Shown: one piece after another, positions 1-9,146 of the stretch
Position numbering within the stretch: the stretch's first letter is position 1
How the letters are laid out: the number at the start of each line of letters is the position of its first letter
Source: Pseudomonas mosselii
Lineage (GTDB): Bacteria > Pseudomonadota > Gammaproteobacteria > Pseudomonadales > Pseudomonadaceae
Direction of reading: 5' to 3'
Assembly (NCBI RefSeq): GCF_005796105.1
Contig: NZ_VAUO01000007.1
Location: 186,001 to 250,000, forward strand
DNA length: 64,000 nt
Translations under genes and position numbers: made by a program
Notes under the pieces: model-generated
Database searches by the model: none
What the model saw: only the letters and a program-made list of their open reading frames with translations
Told to the model about the DNA's origin: nothing

Positions 1-48
1 GCCGGTGCAGGCTTCAGCAACCTGCTGCTGCAACAGCGCCGCCCCTGA
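1..48 (+). CDS. C-terminal tail of a gene cut by the window edge
   Basis: Frame 1 is open from the first base and stops at TGA 46-48, giving 15 residues that end in LLLQQRRP. The codon choice (CTG, CAG, CGC) fits a Pseudomonas gene end, but the fragment is too short to name and could be chance. The bases after it are repeat-like intergenic sequence, which agrees with a gene ending here. Confidence 0.35.
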   Translation, partial: AGAGFSNLLLQQRRP

Positions 49-50
49 CG

Positions 51-243
51 GGCGGCAAGCTGCAAACCCTAAGCAGCAAGTCGTAAGCTGCAAGCTGCCA
101 GAAAAAGCAGTGGGCGTTCGCGACTAATTCCCGTCAGTTAAGCCTGTGTTGCAGTAGTTGGGGCCGCAAAGCGGCCCCCATTGGCTTAACGGACTCGCAT
201 TAGGCCTACGCGACCCGCTTTTTCTTGAAGCTTGCCGCTTGCC
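51..243. repeat. Iterated GGCAAGC/AAGCTGC words with a GC-rich hairpin
   Basis: Short words based on AAGCTGC and GGCAAGC recur at 51-65 and 85-99, and an inverted version (CTTGAAGCTTGCCGCTTGCC) lies at 224-243. Between them GGGGCCGC (160-167) and GCGGCCCC (171-178) form an 8-bp stem with an AAA loop. It has no T-run, so it is a weak terminator candidate; it separates the leftward TM2 gene from whatever ends at base 48. Noncoding intergenic repeat is my reading. Confidence 0.4.
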
Positions 244-669
244 TTAGGCCCTACGCCGCTCGGCGTTGACCAGAGACACCTGGCTGTTCAGGGTCCAGAA
301 GTCGTACAGCACCCCCAGCAGGAACACACCACCGGTACACAGGTAAATCAGCGCGCTGATCCACTTGCCCTGGTACAGGCGATGCACGCCGAACACCCCC
401 AGGAACGTCAGCAGCACCCATGCCAGGCTGTAGTCGACACTGCCAGACTGGAAACGCATGTCCGCCTCGCGGTCCATCGACGGGATCAGGAACAGGTCGA
501 TCAGCCAGCCAATCCCCAACAGCCCGAGGGTGAAGAACCAGATCGTCCCAGTGATGGGCTTGCCGTAGTAGAAGCGGTGCGCTCCGGTGAAGCCGAAAAT
601 CCACAGCAAGTACCCTAGTACCTTGCTGTGCGTGTCATTGACTGCCCCACCCTTTTGATAACCATTCAT
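244..669 (-). CDS. TM2 domain-containing membrane protein
   Basis: A 141-residue integral membrane protein made of two related halves. Each half has the TM2 pattern: a glycine-rich helix, a short GxHRxY-type turn (GAHRFYYGK near residue 29 and GVHRLYQGK near residue 92) and a second helix ending in a D-containing segment (LIDLFLIPSMD, LYDFWTL). TM2 proteins have no settled function. I start at ATG 669 because GAGGG lies about 8 bases upstream; the frame stays open further upstream to 753, but that extension is basic and looks noncoding. It is divergent from the NlpC/P60 gene across about 155 bases. Confidence 0.8.
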   Translation of the reverse strand: MNGYQKGGAVNDTHSKVLGYLLWIFGFTGAHRFYYGKPITGTIWFFTLGLLGIGWLIDLFLIPSMDREADMRFQSGSVDYSLAWVLLTFLGVFGVHRLYQGKWISALIYLCTGGVFLLGVLYDFWTLNSQVSLVNAERRRA

Positions 670-826
670 TCGAAGCCCTCGTGGGATAGCTGAAAATTTT
701 CTAACGGAAAATGTGACTTTTCCGTTTCCACCCGACATATGGTACGCGCCCACACGACCAACGGATCAGAAATTGATCAAAAAGCTGTTATAAAGTTGCG
801 CGCCAACACTTATAAGAGCTTCAACT

Positions 827-1465
827 ATGCCGCCTTTCTTCAAGACATGGCTGACCCTCTGCCTACTTTTGCCCCTGGCCGCCCACGCCACCAACCGTGA
901 GCAACGTCTTCCCAGCGGTTTCACCGGCTACACCAGCAATGCCGATGCCTCGGTGAAACGCTCCCCGCTCCATTACCGCAACACCACCGTGCAGGCGCGC
1001 CCTAGCAACGCTGCCCGCCAGCAGGCGCAGCAGGCTGTGGCCATGTCACCCAAGCAGAGCAGCCAAGTGCTCAGCCGCGCGGTGAACGTACTCGGCACCC
1101 CTTACCGTTGGGGTGGCAGCAGCCCGAAGAAGGGTTTCGACTGTAGCGGGCTGGTCAAGTACGCCTTCAATGACGTGGCCAATGTCGACCTGCCGCGCAC
1201 TTCCAACGCCATGGCTCAAGGCCAAGGCGTCAAAGTGGCCCGTGGCGACCTCAAACCAGGCGACCTGATCTTCTTCAACATCAAGAGCCGCCGGGTGAAC
1301 CACGTCGCCATCTACCTAGGCAACGACCGCTTTATCCATGCGCCGCGTACCGGCAAGCGAGTGAGCATCGACAGCCTGGAGAAACCGTACTGGCAGAAGC
1401 ACTACGTAGTTGCCAAACGTGTACTGCCCAAAGACCAACAGGCGCTGAACCTGGCCAAGCGCTGA
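827..1465 (+). CDS. NlpC/P60 family peptidoglycan hydrolase
   Basis: A 212-residue secreted cysteine peptidase expected to cut within peptide stems of peptidoglycan in the periplasm. Residues 1-21 form a signal peptide ending LAAHA. Residues 22-75 are a polar linker. The NlpC/P60 domain spans about 78-203 with catalytic Cys106 in GFDCSGLV, His159 in VNHVAIYLG and a third polar residue His171 in RFIHAPRTG, so the triad looks intact. It resembles the single-domain Spr/MepS-like group, but I see no lipobox, so it is probably soluble. It stands alone: TM2 gene divergent on one side, pilT convergent on the other. Confidence 0.88.
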   Translation: MPPFFKTWLTLCLLLPLAAHATNREQRLPSGFTGYTSNADASVKRSPLHYRNTTVQARPSNAARQQAQQAVAMSPKQSSQVLSRAVNVLGTPYRWGGSSPKKGFDCSGLVKYAFNDVANVDLPRTSNAMAQGQGVKVARGDLKPGDLIFFNIKSRRVNHVAIYLGNDRFIHAPRTGKRVSIDSLEKPYWQKHYVVAKRVLPKDQQALNLAKR

Positions 1466-1489
1466 CGCAGCAGGGGCGCCTGCATCGCG

Positions 1490-2482
1490 CTACTCGATCA
1501 CCCCTTGTTCCCGCAGCGCCTGCATCGCGGCCTGCAGCGTTATCATCCCCTGCCCCGCCCCTGTCTGCATCAGCGAAGGAACCTGGGCCATGCGCCCTTC
1601 GCGGATCAGATTGCGCACAGCAGGCGTCGCTACCAACACTTCGCGTGCCGCCACACGCCCGCCGCCCTTGCGCTTCAACAACACTTGCGCCACCACCAGG
1701 CGCAGCGCCTCGGCGAGCATCGCGCGCACCAGCGGTTTCTCCTCGGCAGCGAACACGTCCACCAAACGATCCACGCAGCTCACCGCCGAGCGTGTGTGCA
1801 CGGTCGCCAGTACCAGGTGGCCGGTTTCAGCCGCGCGCAGCGCCAGGCGAATGCTCGGCAGATCACGTAACTCACCGATCATGATCACATCCGGGTCCTG
1901 ACGCAGAGCGCTGCGCAGGCCGTGGGCAAAGCTACGGCAGTCACGGCCGATCTCGCGCTGGTTGAGCAGGCTGCGCCGCCCCGCGTGGAGGAACTCGACC
2001 GGGTCTTCCAGGGTGACGATGTGTTGCGCGCAGCGCTCGTTAAGGCGGTCGAGGAGCGCGGCCAGGGTACTGGACTTGCCACTGCCCGTCGGGCCGCCCA
2101 CCAGGACCAAGCCGTCCTGACACCTCGCAAGAGCGTCGGACACTTGCTCCAGGCCCAACGCCTCGACACTTGGAATACCTGCCGGGATCAACCGCAGGCA
2201 AGCGCCTGGACCATTGCGTTGGCGAAACAGGTTCAGGCGCGAACGCCCCACCCCAGGCAAATCCAGCGCCAAGTCCAACTCATCGCCCCTCGCCCATTGC
2301 TCACGCTGCGCGCCATCGAGCAGCGCGCCCAGCCCGTGCTCCAAGGCATGGGCGGTGAGCGCCGGCAGCTCCAGGCGGTGTAGCTCTCCGTCCACACGTA
2401 GCAGTGGCGGCTCACCAGCCGCCAAGTGCAGGTCGCTGGCGCCGGCCGTCAGGGCTCGGGCCAGCAAGTCGGTCACATCCAT
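1490..2482 (-). CDS. pilT: PilT-type pilus retraction ATPase
   Basis: A 330-residue hexameric secretion ATPase of the PilT group, which powers type IV pilus retraction at the inner membrane. It shows Walker A GPTGSGKS (about residues 130-137), an Asp box (VTLEDPVEFLH), Walker B with DVIMIGELRD and the His box ATVHTRSA. It is slightly shorter than the roughly 345 residues usual for PilT. The chosen ATG at 2482 has GGGGAG 4 bases upstream; the in-frame codon upstream is TTG and overlaps that site. No pilU follows, unlike P. aeruginosa, where pilT and pilU are adjacent. It is divergent from yggS with a short shared upstream region. Confidence 0.88.
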   Translation of the reverse strand: MDVTDLLARALTAGASDLHLAAGEPPLLRVDGELHRLELPALTAHALEHGLGALLDGAQREQWARGDELDLALDLPGVGRSRLNLFRQRNGPGACLRLIPAGIPSVEALGLEQVSDALARCQDGLVLVGGPTGSGKSSTLAALLDRLNERCAQHIVTLEDPVEFLHAGRRSLLNQREIGRDCRSFAHGLRSALRQDPDVIMIGELRDLPSIRLALRAAETGHLVLATVHTRSAVSCVDRLVDVFAAEEKPLVRAMLAEALRLVVAQVLLKRKGGGRVAAREVLVATPAVRNLIREGRMAQVPSLMQTGAGQGMITLQAAMQALREQGVIE

Positions 2483-2547
2483 GAGACTCCCCAAGCGCTA
2501 GCAAGCAGGTAGAATGCCGCAGACTCCAAAGCCGCCGGCGATGATCC

Positions 2548-3234
2548 ATGTCCACCCTAGCAGACAACATTTGCGCCATTTCCGCCCGTATCCAAAGGGC
2601 AGCCGAGGTTGCCGGGCGCGACCCGGCCAGCATTCAGTTGCTGGCCGTGAGCAAGACCAAGCCCGCCAGCGCCATTCGCGAGGTCCATGCCGCTGGCGTG
2701 CGTGACTTCGGGGAAAATTACCTACAAGAAGCGCTGACAAAACAGCAGGCGCTGCGCGACCTACCCTTGATCTGGCACTTCATCGGCCCCATCCAGTCGA
2801 ACAAGACCAAGGCCATCGCCGAGCATTTCGATTGGGTACATTCCGTGGACCGCCTGAAGATCGCCCAACGCCTCTCCGAGCAGCGCCCCGCCGGCCTGGC
2901 GCCTCTGAACATCTGCTTGCAGGTGAACGTCAGCGGCGAAGACAGCAAGTCCGGCTGCGCACCCGCCGACCTGCCTTCATTGGCGCAGGCCGTCAACGCC
3001 CTGCCGGGCCTGCGCCTGCGCGGGCTGATGGCCATCCCTGAACCGACCGAGGACCGCGCCGCACAGGAAGCGGCGTTCGCCACCCTGCGCCACCTGCAAG
3101 CACAACTCGACCTCGGCCTGGACACGCTGTCGATGGGCATGAGCCACGACCTGGAGGCCGCCATCGCCCAAGGTGCGACCTGGGTACGTATCGGCACCGC
3201 CTTGTTCGGGGCCCGCGATTACGGCCCACGCTGA
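2548..3234 (+). CDS. yggS: YggS/PLPBP family pyridoxal phosphate homeostasis protein
   Basis: A 228-residue PLP-binding TIM-barrel protein of the YggS/PROSC family, which has no known catalytic activity and buffers free PLP and amino acid pools. The PLP lysine is Lys36 in LLAVSKTKPA. Other family landmarks are DFGENYLQEA, the HFIGPIQSNK segment, SMGMSHDLEAAI and VRIGTALFG at the end. It heads the yggS-proC-yggT run, with 38 bases before proC. This arrangement next to pilT is typical of pseudomonads. Length is normal and no key residue is missing. Confidence 0.95.
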   Translation: MSTLADNICAISARIQRAAEVAGRDPASIQLLAVSKTKPASAIREVHAAGVRDFGENYLQEALTKQQALRDLPLIWHFIGPIQSNKTKAIAEHFDWVHSVDRLKIAQRLSEQRPAGLAPLNICLQVNVSGEDSKSGCAPADLPSLAQAVNALPGLRLRGLMAIPEPTEDRAAQEAAFATLRHLQAQLDLGLDTLSMGMSHDLEAAIAQGATWVRIGTALFGARDYGPR

Positions 3235-3272
3235 TCCATGCTTAACTCCACCTTTCCCCTCAAGGACCTGAC

Positions 3273-4091
3273 ATGAGCAAGACTCGTATTGCCTTTATCG
3301 GCGCCGGCAACATGGCCGCCAGCCTGATCGGCGGCCTGCGCGCCCAGGGCCTGGATGCCTCGCAGATCCGCGCCAGCGATCCAGGTGCCGAAACCCGCGC
3401 TCGCATTCAGGCCGAACACGGCATCGAAACCTTCGACAACAATGCACAGGCCATCGAGGGCGCCGACGTGATCGTGCTGGCGGTCAAGCCACAGGTAATG
3501 AAGGCGGTCTGCCAAGCGCTGCAGCCTAGCCTCAAGGCCAGCCAACTGGTGGTGTCCATCGCTGCCGGGATCACCTGCGCGAGCCTACAGGCCTGGCTGG
3601 GCGCAGTACCGGTGGTGCGCTGCATGCCCAATACCCCGGCGCTGCTGCGCCAAGGCGTGAGCGGGCTGTACGCCACCGGCGAAGTGTCTGCCCCGCAGCG
3701 CGAACAGGCCAGTGAGCTGCTCTCGGCCGTCGGCACGGCGCTGTGGCTGGATGCAGAACCACAACTGGACGCTGTCACCGCCGTCTCCGGCAGTGGCCCG
3801 GCTTACTTCTTCCTGCTCATCGAAGCCATGACTGCCGCTGGCGAAAAACTCGGTCTGCCGCGTGAAACCGCTTCGCAACTCACCCTGCAAACCGCCCTGG
3901 GCGCTGCCCGCATGGCCGTAGCCAGCGATGTCGAGGCTGCGGAGCTGCGCCGCCGCGTCACCTCGCCAGCTGGCACCACGGAAGCGGCGATCACCTCGTT
4001 CCAGGCCAACGGCTTCGAGGCAATCGTCGAGCAGGCACTGCAAGCCGCTGCCCGCCGCTCGGCGGAGCTGGCCGAACAACTGGGCAAATAA
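3273..4091 (+). CDS. proC: Pyrroline-5-carboxylate reductase
   Basis: A 272-residue cytoplasmic enzyme that reduces 1-pyrroline-5-carboxylate to L-proline with NAD(P)H, the last step of proline synthesis. The N-terminus carries the Rossmann motif FIGAGNMA (about residues 8-15). VLAVKPQV and the signature around AVSGSGPAYFFLLIEA are present, followed by the C-terminal dimerisation helices with SPAGTTEAAI. It sits 38 bases after yggS and 11 before yggT, so the three are probably co-transcribed. The link to the PLP-homeostasis gene upstream is widespread in bacteria. Confidence 0.97.
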   Translation: MSKTRIAFIGAGNMAASLIGGLRAQGLDASQIRASDPGAETRARIQAEHGIETFDNNAQAIEGADVIVLAVKPQVMKAVCQALQPSLKASQLVVSIAAGITCASLQAWLGAVPVVRCMPNTPALLRQGVSGLYATGEVSAPQREQASELLSAVGTALWLDAEPQLDAVTAVSGSGPAYFFLLIEAMTAAGEKLGLPRETASQLTLQTALGAARMAVASDVEAAELRRRVTSPAGTTEAAITSFQANGFEAIVEQALQAAARRSAELAEQLGK

Positions 4092-4102
4092 GGAGCCGCT
4101 GA

Positions 4103-4693
4103 ATGAATGCACTGTCTGGCGCCGCGATTTTCGTGGTGCAAACCCTGGTCAGTCTGTACCTGGTGATCGTCCTGTTGCGCTTCGTGCTGCAACTGGTCAA
4201 GGCCGACTTCTACAACCCGCTCAGCCAGTTCGCCGTGCGCGCCACCCAGCCGCTGCTCAAGCCGCTGCGGCGGGTCATTCCGAGCATCGCAGGGCTGGAT
4301 ACCTCCTCGCTGTTGCTGTCGATCATCATCCAGGCACTGCTGATGGCCTTCGTCCTGATGGTCACCTACGGCACCTTCGGCGATATCCTGCATTTGCTGA
4401 TGTGGGCGATCCTGGGCATCACCTCGCTGTTCCTGAAGATCTTCTGGGTCGCGATGATCGTGATGGTGATCGTCTCGTGGGTCGCGCCCAATAGCCACAA
4501 CCCCGCCGCCGAGCTGGCCTACCAGATCAGCGAACCGGTGCTGGCACCGTTCCGCCGCCTGGTGCCGAACTTGGGCGGCATGGATATTTCGCCGATCTTC
4601 GCCTTCATCGCCATCCAGGTGATCCAGTCGTTCCTGATGCCGCAACTGGCCGCCTACGCCGGCATGCCACAAGAGCTGTGGCGGATGATCTGA
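4103..4693 (+). CDS. yggT: YggT family integral membrane protein
   Basis: A 196-residue inner-membrane protein with two repeated YggT units. The first unit (about 1-95) has a long hydrophobic N-terminal helix and the motif ATQPLLKPLRRVIPSI. The second unit (about 105-190) repeats it as SEPVLAPFRRLVPNL followed by a hydrophobic helix. The molecular role is not known; YggT proteins have been linked to osmotic tolerance and protein biogenesis at the membrane. It is the last gene of the yggS-proC-yggT run and is followed by a strong hairpin. Confidence 0.92.
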   Translation: MNALSGAAIFVVQTLVSLYLVIVLLRFVLQLVKADFYNPLSQFAVRATQPLLKPLRRVIPSIAGLDTSSLLLSIIIQALLMAFVLMVTYGTFGDILHLLMWAILGITSLFLKIFWVAMIVMVIVSWVAPNSHNPAAELAYQISEPVLAPFRRLVPNLGGMDISPIFAFIAIQVIQSFLMPQLAAYAGMPQELWRMI

Positions 4694-4703
4694 CCCACCG
4701 CTT

Positions 4704-4733
4704 CCCTGCGGCAAGCCATTGCTTGCCGCAGGG
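4704..4733. terminator. Strong hairpin between yggT and metX
   Basis: CCCTGCGGCAAGC (4704-4716) pairs perfectly with GCTTGCCGCAGGG (4721-4733) around a CATT loop. There is no T-run on either strand, so it may end yggT transcription with help, protect the 3' end, or attenuate read-through into metX, which starts 47 bases later. Confidence 0.55.
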
Positions 4734-4780
4734 GGTAGCGCTCTTTAGACTTACGCCTCCGTCAAGCGTGAGCAGGGTCG

Positions 4781-5920
4781 ATGTCCACTGTCTTTCCCGA
4801 AGATTCCGTCGGTCTGGTAACCCCCCAGATCGCCCGGTTCGATGAACCGTTGGCCCTGGCCTGTGGCCGCTCGCTGGCCTCGTACGAACTCATCTACGAA
4901 ACCTATGGCCAGCTGAACGCCAACGCCAGCAACGCCGTGCTGATCTGCCATGCGCTGTCCGGCCATCACCATGCCGCCGGCTACCATGCCCCCACCGACC
5001 GCAAGCCGGGCTGGTGGGACAGCTGCATCGGCCCGGGCAAGCCGATCGACACCAACCGCTTCTTCGTGGTCAGCCTGAACAACCTCGGCGGCTGCAACGG
5101 CAGTACCGGCCCGAGCAGCCTCAACCCGGCTACCGGCAAGCCCTACGGAGCCGATTTCCCGGTGCTCACGGTCGAAGACTGGGTCCATAGCCAGGCACGC
5201 CTGGCCGATCGCCTGGGCATCCACACCTGGGCCGCCATCGTTGGCGGAAGCCTCGGCGGCATGCAGGCATTGCAGTGGACCATCACCTACCCTGACCGGG
5301 TGCGCTACTGCGTGGACATCGCCTCGGCCCCCAAGCTGTCGGCACAGAACATCGCCTTCAACGAAGTGGCGCGCCAGGCCATCCTCACCGACCCCGAATT
5401 CCACGGCGGCTCGTTCCAGGATCAGGGCGTGATCCCCAAGCGCGGCCTGATGCTGGCACGGATGGTCGGCCACATCACCTACCTGTCGGATGACTCGATG
5501 GGTGAAAAATTCGGTCGCGAACTCAAGAGCGACAAGCTCAACTACGACTTCCACAGCGTCGAATTCCAGGTCGAGAGCTATCTGCGCTACCAGGGCGAGG
5601 AGTTTTCCGGCCGCTTCGATGCCAACACCTACCTGCTGATGACCAAGGCGCTGGACTACTTCGATCCGGCCGCCGCCCACGCCGGCGACCTGGCGGCGAC
5701 CCTGGCCCACGTCAAGGCGGATTACTGCATCATGTCGTTCACCACCGACTGGCGCTTCTCGCCGGCCCGTTCGCGGGAGATCGTCGATGCGCTGATGGCG
5801 GCACGCAAGAATGTCTGCTACCTGGAAATCGACTCCCCTTACGGCCACGACGCCTTCCTCATCCCGACCCCGCGCTACATGCAGGGTTTCGCGAACTACA
5901 TGAACCGCATCAGCGTCTGA
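4781..5920 (+). CDS. metX: Homoserine O-acyltransferase MetX (probably O-succinyltransferase)
   Basis: A 379-residue alpha/beta-hydrolase-fold enzyme that acylates L-homoserine for methionine synthesis. The nucleophile elbow GGSLGGMQ gives Ser157; Asp323 (TTDWRFSP) and His356 (YGHDAFL) complete the triad. The oxyanion-side motif HALSGHHH and the [12 protein letters not shown] stretch are intact. MetX enzymes of Pseudomonas are known to use succinyl-CoA rather than acetyl-CoA; I infer the same here from the genus, not from a residue I can prove decisive. metW follows after 7 bases, the standard pair. Confidence 0.95.
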   Translation: MSTVFPEDSVGLVTPQIARFDEPLALACGRSLASYELIYETYGQLNANASNAVLICHALSGHHHAAGYHAPTDRKPGWWDSCIGPGKPIDTNRFFVVSLNNLGGCNGSTGPSSLNPATGKPYGADFPVLTVEDWVHSQARLADRLGIHTWAAIVGGSLGGMQALQWTITYPDRVRYCVDIASAPKLSAQNIAFNEVARQAILTDPEFHGGSFQDQGVIPKRGLMLARMVGHITYLSDDSMGEKFGRELKSDKLNYDFHSVEFQVESYLRYQGEEFSGRFDANTYLLMTKALDYFDPAAAHAGDLAATLAHVKADYCIMSFTTDWRFSPARSREIVDALMAARKNVCYLEIDSPYGHDAFLIPTPRYMQGFANYMNRISV

Positions 5921-5927
5921 GGACCCC

Positions 5928-6548
5928 ATGAGAGCCGACCTGGAAATCATCCACGACTGGATCCCCGCCGGCAGCCGGGTACTCGACCTGGGCTGCGGTA
6001 ACGGCGAATTGCTCGCCTCGCTGCGAGATCGCAAGAACGTCACCGGCTATGGCCTGGAGATCGACGCCGACAACATCGCAGAATGCGTGGCCAAGGGCGT
6101 CAACGTGATCGAGCAGGACCTCGACAAAGGCCTGGGCAACTTCGCCAGCAACAGCTTCGATGTGGTGGTGATGACGCAGGCCCTGCAAGCGGTGGAATAC
6201 CCTGACCGCATTCTCGACGAAATGCTGCGCGTAGGCCGCCAGTGCATCATCACCTTCCCCAATTTCGGGCACTGGCGCTGCCGCTGGTACCTGGCGACCA
6301 AGGGGCGCATGCCGGTCTCCGACTTCATGCCGTACACTTGGTACAACACGCCGAACATCCACTTCTGCACCTTCGAAGACTTCGAGAACCTGTGCCACGC
6401 ACGCAACGCCAAGGTCCTCGACCGCCTGGCTGTGGACCACTTGCACCGCAATGGATTGGGCGGCCGGCTTTGGCCTAATCTTCTAGGGGAAATCGGTATC
6501 TATCGGGTCAGCAGCCCGGGCCTGCAGGAGCACCAGCTCGCGGTCTGA
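5928..6548 (+). CDS. metW: Methionine biosynthesis protein MetW (class I SAM methyltransferase fold)
   Basis: A 206-residue protein of the MetW family with the SAM-binding motif VLDLGCGNGELL (about residues 18-29) and the acidic loop GLEIDADNI. MetW partners MetX in bacteria that make methionine through O-acylhomoserine, but its exact activity is not settled. The start ATG 5928 uses a TGAGGA ribosome site that overlaps the metX stop codon, implying translational coupling. Later landmarks are FPNFGHWRCRWYL and TWYNTPNIHFCTFEDF, conserved in MetW. Confidence 0.94.
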   Translation: MRADLEIIHDWIPAGSRVLDLGCGNGELLASLRDRKNVTGYGLEIDADNIAECVAKGVNVIEQDLDKGLGNFASNSFDVVVMTQALQAVEYPDRILDEMLRVGRQCIITFPNFGHWRCRWYLATKGRMPVSDFMPYTWYNTPNIHFCTFEDFENLCHARNAKVLDRLAVDHLHRNGLGGRLWPNLLGEIGIYRVSSPGLQEHQLAV

Positions 6549-6573
6549 CCACCCGCAACGGAGGAAAGGCATC

Positions 6574-7008
6574 ATGCGTCGTCTCGCCCTGTTTCTGATC
6601 AGCCTGTGCCTGGCCCTGCCGGTACTGGCCACCGACGCCGCAAGGCCCGAACGCAAGGCCGTGTTCGGCGATGTGACGGTCCACTACAGCGCCTTCACCT
6701 CAAGCATGCTCCAGCCGGATATCGCCGCCACCACGGGCCTGACCCGCAGCAAGAACCAGGGCGTCCTCAATATTGCCGTGCTCAAAGCCGGCAAGCCGGG
6801 CGTGGCGGTGGTCAGCGGCATCGTCAAGGACCTCACCGGGCGCAGCAGCCCGCTGTCGTTCAGGCAGATCACCGAGCAGGGCTCGGTGTACTACGTAGCC
6901 CAGTTCAAGATCGAACAGGCCCAGACGCTGATCTTCGACCTGAATGTCGAGACCGGCGGGGTCAGCCATAAACTCAGCTTCAACCAGGAAGTGTTCCCAG
7001 GCGAATGA
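6574..7008 (+). CDS. DUF4426 family exported protein
   Basis: A 144-residue secreted protein with a clear signal peptide ([19 protein letters not shown]). The mature part is a small, mostly beta domain with no Cys and no catalytic signature that I recognise. This gene is regularly found between metW and rdgB in pseudomonads and belongs to DUF4426, whose function is unknown. Its stop codon overlaps the rdgB start (ATGATGA), so it is translated in the same operon. Confidence 0.82.
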   Translation: MRRLALFLISLCLALPVLATDAARPERKAVFGDVTVHYSAFTSSMLQPDIAATTGLTRSKNQGVLNIAVLKAGKPGVAVVSGIVKDLTGRSSPLSFRQITEQGSVYYVAQFKIEQAQTLIFDLNVETGGVSHKLSFNQEVFPGE

Positions 7009-7601
7009 TGAACCTTACGCAACTCGTGCTGGCCAGCCATAACGCCGGCAAACTCAAGGAACTACAGGCCATGCTCGGCCAGTCCGTGCAACTGCGTTCG
7101 ATCGGTGAATTCAGCCAGGTCGAGCCGGAAGAAACCGGCCTGTCGTTCGTCGAGAACGCCATCCTCAAGGCCCGCAATGCCGCGCGCATCTCCGGCCTGC
7201 CAGCGCTGGCCGACGATTCGGGCCTGGCGGTGGACGCGCTGGGTGGCGCACCCGGCATCTACTCGGCGCGCTACGCTGACGGCAAGGGCGACGCGGCGAA
7301 CAACGCCAAGCTGCTCGAGGCGCTCAAAGACGTACCGCCTGCACAACGTGGTGCCCAGTTCGTGTGTGTCCTGGCACTGGTACGCCATGCCGACGATCCG
7401 CTGCCAATCCTCTGCGAAGGTCTGTGGCACGGCAGTATCCTGTTCGAGGCCAGCGGTGAGCACGGCTTCGGCTACGACCCGCTGTTCTGGGTCCCAGAGC
7501 GTAACTGCTCCAGCGCCGACCTGGCCCCGGCCGACAAGAACCAGCTCAGCCACCGCGCCCGCGCCATGGCCCTGCTGCGTCAACGCCTGGGCATGGCATG
7601 A
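7005..7601 (+). CDS. rdgB: RdgB/HAM1 family non-canonical purine NTP pyrophosphatase
   Basis: A 198-residue enzyme that hydrolyses dITP, ITP and XTP to monophosphates and pyrophosphate, keeping deaminated purines out of DNA. The N-terminal [12 protein letters not shown] matches the nucleotide-binding S/TxNxxK signature; [23 protein letters not shown] contains the catalytic Asp pair; [10 protein letters not shown] and SHRARAM close the site. Two adjacent ATGs (7005 and 7008) are possible starts; both overlap the upstream stop. Its end overlaps the hemW ATG by 4 bases. Confidence 0.96.
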   Translation: MMNLTQLVLASHNAGKLKELQAMLGQSVQLRSIGEFSQVEPEETGLSFVENAILKARNAARISGLPALADDSGLAVDALGGAPGIYSARYADGKGDAANNAKLLEALKDVPPAQRGAQFVCVLALVRHADDPLPILCEGLWHGSILFEASGEHGFGYDPLFWVPERNCSSADLAPADKNQLSHRARAMALLRQRLGMA

Positions 7602-8773
7602 CCGTAAAGCCCTCGCACACCACGGGCGTGATCTTGCCCGAGCTTCCACCGCTGTCGCTGTACATCCATATTCCCTGGTGCGTGCGCAAATGCCCGTATT
7701 GCGACTTCAACTCGCACCAGGCCGGGCCGAACCTGCCGGAAGACGAATACGTCGACGCTCTGCTCGCCGACCTGGACCAGGAGCTGCCTGCGGTCCAGGG
7801 GCGTGCGATCAGCACGATCTTCTTCGGCGGCGGCACCCCAAGCCTGTTCAGCGCCGCAGCCCTTGGCCGCCTATTGCAGGGTGTCGAGCGGCGTATCCGA
7901 TTCGCAACCGACATCGAGATCACCCTCGAAGCCAACCCTGGCACGTTCGAGCAGGAGAAATTCAAAGCCTACCGGCAGACCGGCATCAATCGCCTGTCCA
8001 TTGGCGTGCAGAGTTTCCAACCCGCCAAGCTGCAAAAGCTCGGACGCATCCACAACGGCGACGAAGCGGTGCGCGCGGCAGGCATGGCCCGCGCAGCCGG
8101 TTTCGACAATTTCAACCTCGACCTGATGCACGGCCTGCCCGAGCAGTCGCTGGACGACGCCCTGGGCGACCTGCGTCAAGCCATCGACCTGGGGCCGACC
8201 CACTTGTCGTGGTACCAGCTGACCCTGGAGCCTAATACCGTGTTCTGGAGCCAGCCACCGGAACTGCCCGAGGATGACATCCTCTGGGACATCCAGGAGG
8301 CGGGCCAGGCGCTGATGGCCGCGCAAGGCTATCGCCAGTACGAGGTGTCGGCCTACGCCCAGTCCGGGCGCGCCGCACGCCACAACCTCAACTACTGGCG
8401 CTTCGGCGACTTCATCGGTATCGGCGCCGGGGCCCATGGCAAGCTGTCGTTCCCGGATGGGCGCATCCTGCGCACCTGGAAAACCCGCCTACCCAAGGAT
8501 TACCTGAACCCGGCCAAACCGTTCAAAGCGGGCGAAAAGCTGCTGCCTACCGACGAATTGCCGTTCGAATTTCTAATGAACGTGCTGCGCCTGACCGACG
8601 GCGCAGAGGCCGAGCTGTTCACCCGACGCACCGGCCTGCCACTGGCGCAACTGGCCCAGGCACGCCGCGCTGCCGAACAAAAGGGCCTTTTGCAGGTCGA
8701 ACCGGATCGTCTGGCGGCCACGCCTCGCGGCCAGCTGTTCCTCAACGATTTGCTGCAGTATTTCTTGAATTAA
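7598..8773 (+). CDS. hemW: HemW, radical SAM family heme chaperone
   Basis: A 391-residue protein once called oxygen-independent coproporphyrinogen oxidase-like. The radical SAM cluster motif lies in [13 protein letters not shown] (Cys28, Cys32, Cys35), the CxxxCxxC form. [19 protein letters not shown] and [10 protein letters not shown] are conserved neighbours. HemW lacks the extra cysteine CxxxCxxCxC of true HemN, as here, where Phe follows the last Cys; family members bind heme and are proposed to deliver it to respiratory proteins. The ATGA overlap with rdgB shows coupling. Confidence 0.93.
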   Translation: MTVKPSHTTGVILPELPPLSLYIHIPWCVRKCPYCDFNSHQAGPNLPEDEYVDALLADLDQELPAVQGRAISTIFFGGGTPSLFSAAALGRLLQGVERRIRFATDIEITLEANPGTFEQEKFKAYRQTGINRLSIGVQSFQPAKLQKLGRIHNGDEAVRAAGMARAAGFDNFNLDLMHGLPEQSLDDALGDLRQAIDLGPTHLSWYQLTLEPNTVFWSQPPELPEDDILWDIQEAGQALMAAQGYRQYEVSAYAQSGRAARHNLNYWRFGDFIGIGAGAHGKLSFPDGRILRTWKTRLPKDYLNPAKPFKAGEKLLPTDELPFEFLMNVLRLTDGAEAELFTRRTGLPLAQLAQARRAAEQKGLLQVEPDRLAATPRGQLFLNDLLQYFLN

Positions 8774-8782
8774 GGATGACCC

Positions 8783-9109
8783 ATGGACCTGGTACTTGAC
8801 CTGCTCTCGACCGTTTCCCGCTGGAGCCGCAGCAACCTGTCGGAAATCTCGCTGGCCCTGGTAGGCTGCCTGCTGGTGCTGTTCGGCACCGACATCAAAA
8901 GCTGGGTCGAAGCGCGCCTGGGCGGCTTGGCCGGGGCCTTGCGCGTACCGTTCATGGCCCTGCTGGTGATGATTGGCAGTGGTGCGGCACTGATCTATGC
9001 CACGCCCTGGGTGATACGTGGACTCAGCCAGTTCAATAACTATGCGTTGGCACCGGTGTTGTTGGTGGTGCTGGTATTGATTGGCGTGGTGGCAGATCGG
9101 CGCGGCTGA
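8783..9109 (+). CDS. DUF3392 family membrane protein
   Basis: A 108-residue protein with three hydrophobic segments: about 18-38 after an amphipathic start, 48-72 and 85-104. It matches the small DUF3392 family, which is often found just after hemW in pseudomonads. I see no catalytic motif and assign no function. It starts 9 bases after hemW and is the last gene of the metX-to-DUF3392 run; a hairpin with a short T-rich tail follows. Confidence 0.8.
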   Translation: MDLVLDLLSTVSRWSRSNLSEISLALVGCLLVLFGTDIKSWVEARLGGLAGALRVPFMALLVMIGSGAALIYATPWVIRGLSQFNNYALAPVLLVVLVLIGVVADRRG

Positions 9110-9122
9110 GCACTCGCCAAAA

Positions 9123-9146
9123 GCCGCCCCGGCGAACCAGGGCGGC
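9123..9146 (+). terminator. Terminator after the hemW operon
   Basis: GCCGCCC (9123-9129) pairs with GGGCGGC (9140-9146), loop of 10 bases, then CCTCACTTT. It lies 14 bases after the DUF3392 stop. The weak T-run makes it a moderate intrinsic terminator. Confidence 0.6.

Noticed and set aside
4704..4733. Hairpin before metX considered as a SAM or methionine riboswitch
   Set aside because: It is a simple perfect palindrome with a 4-base loop, lacks a riboswitch-like multi-stem fold, and lies closer to the yggT end.
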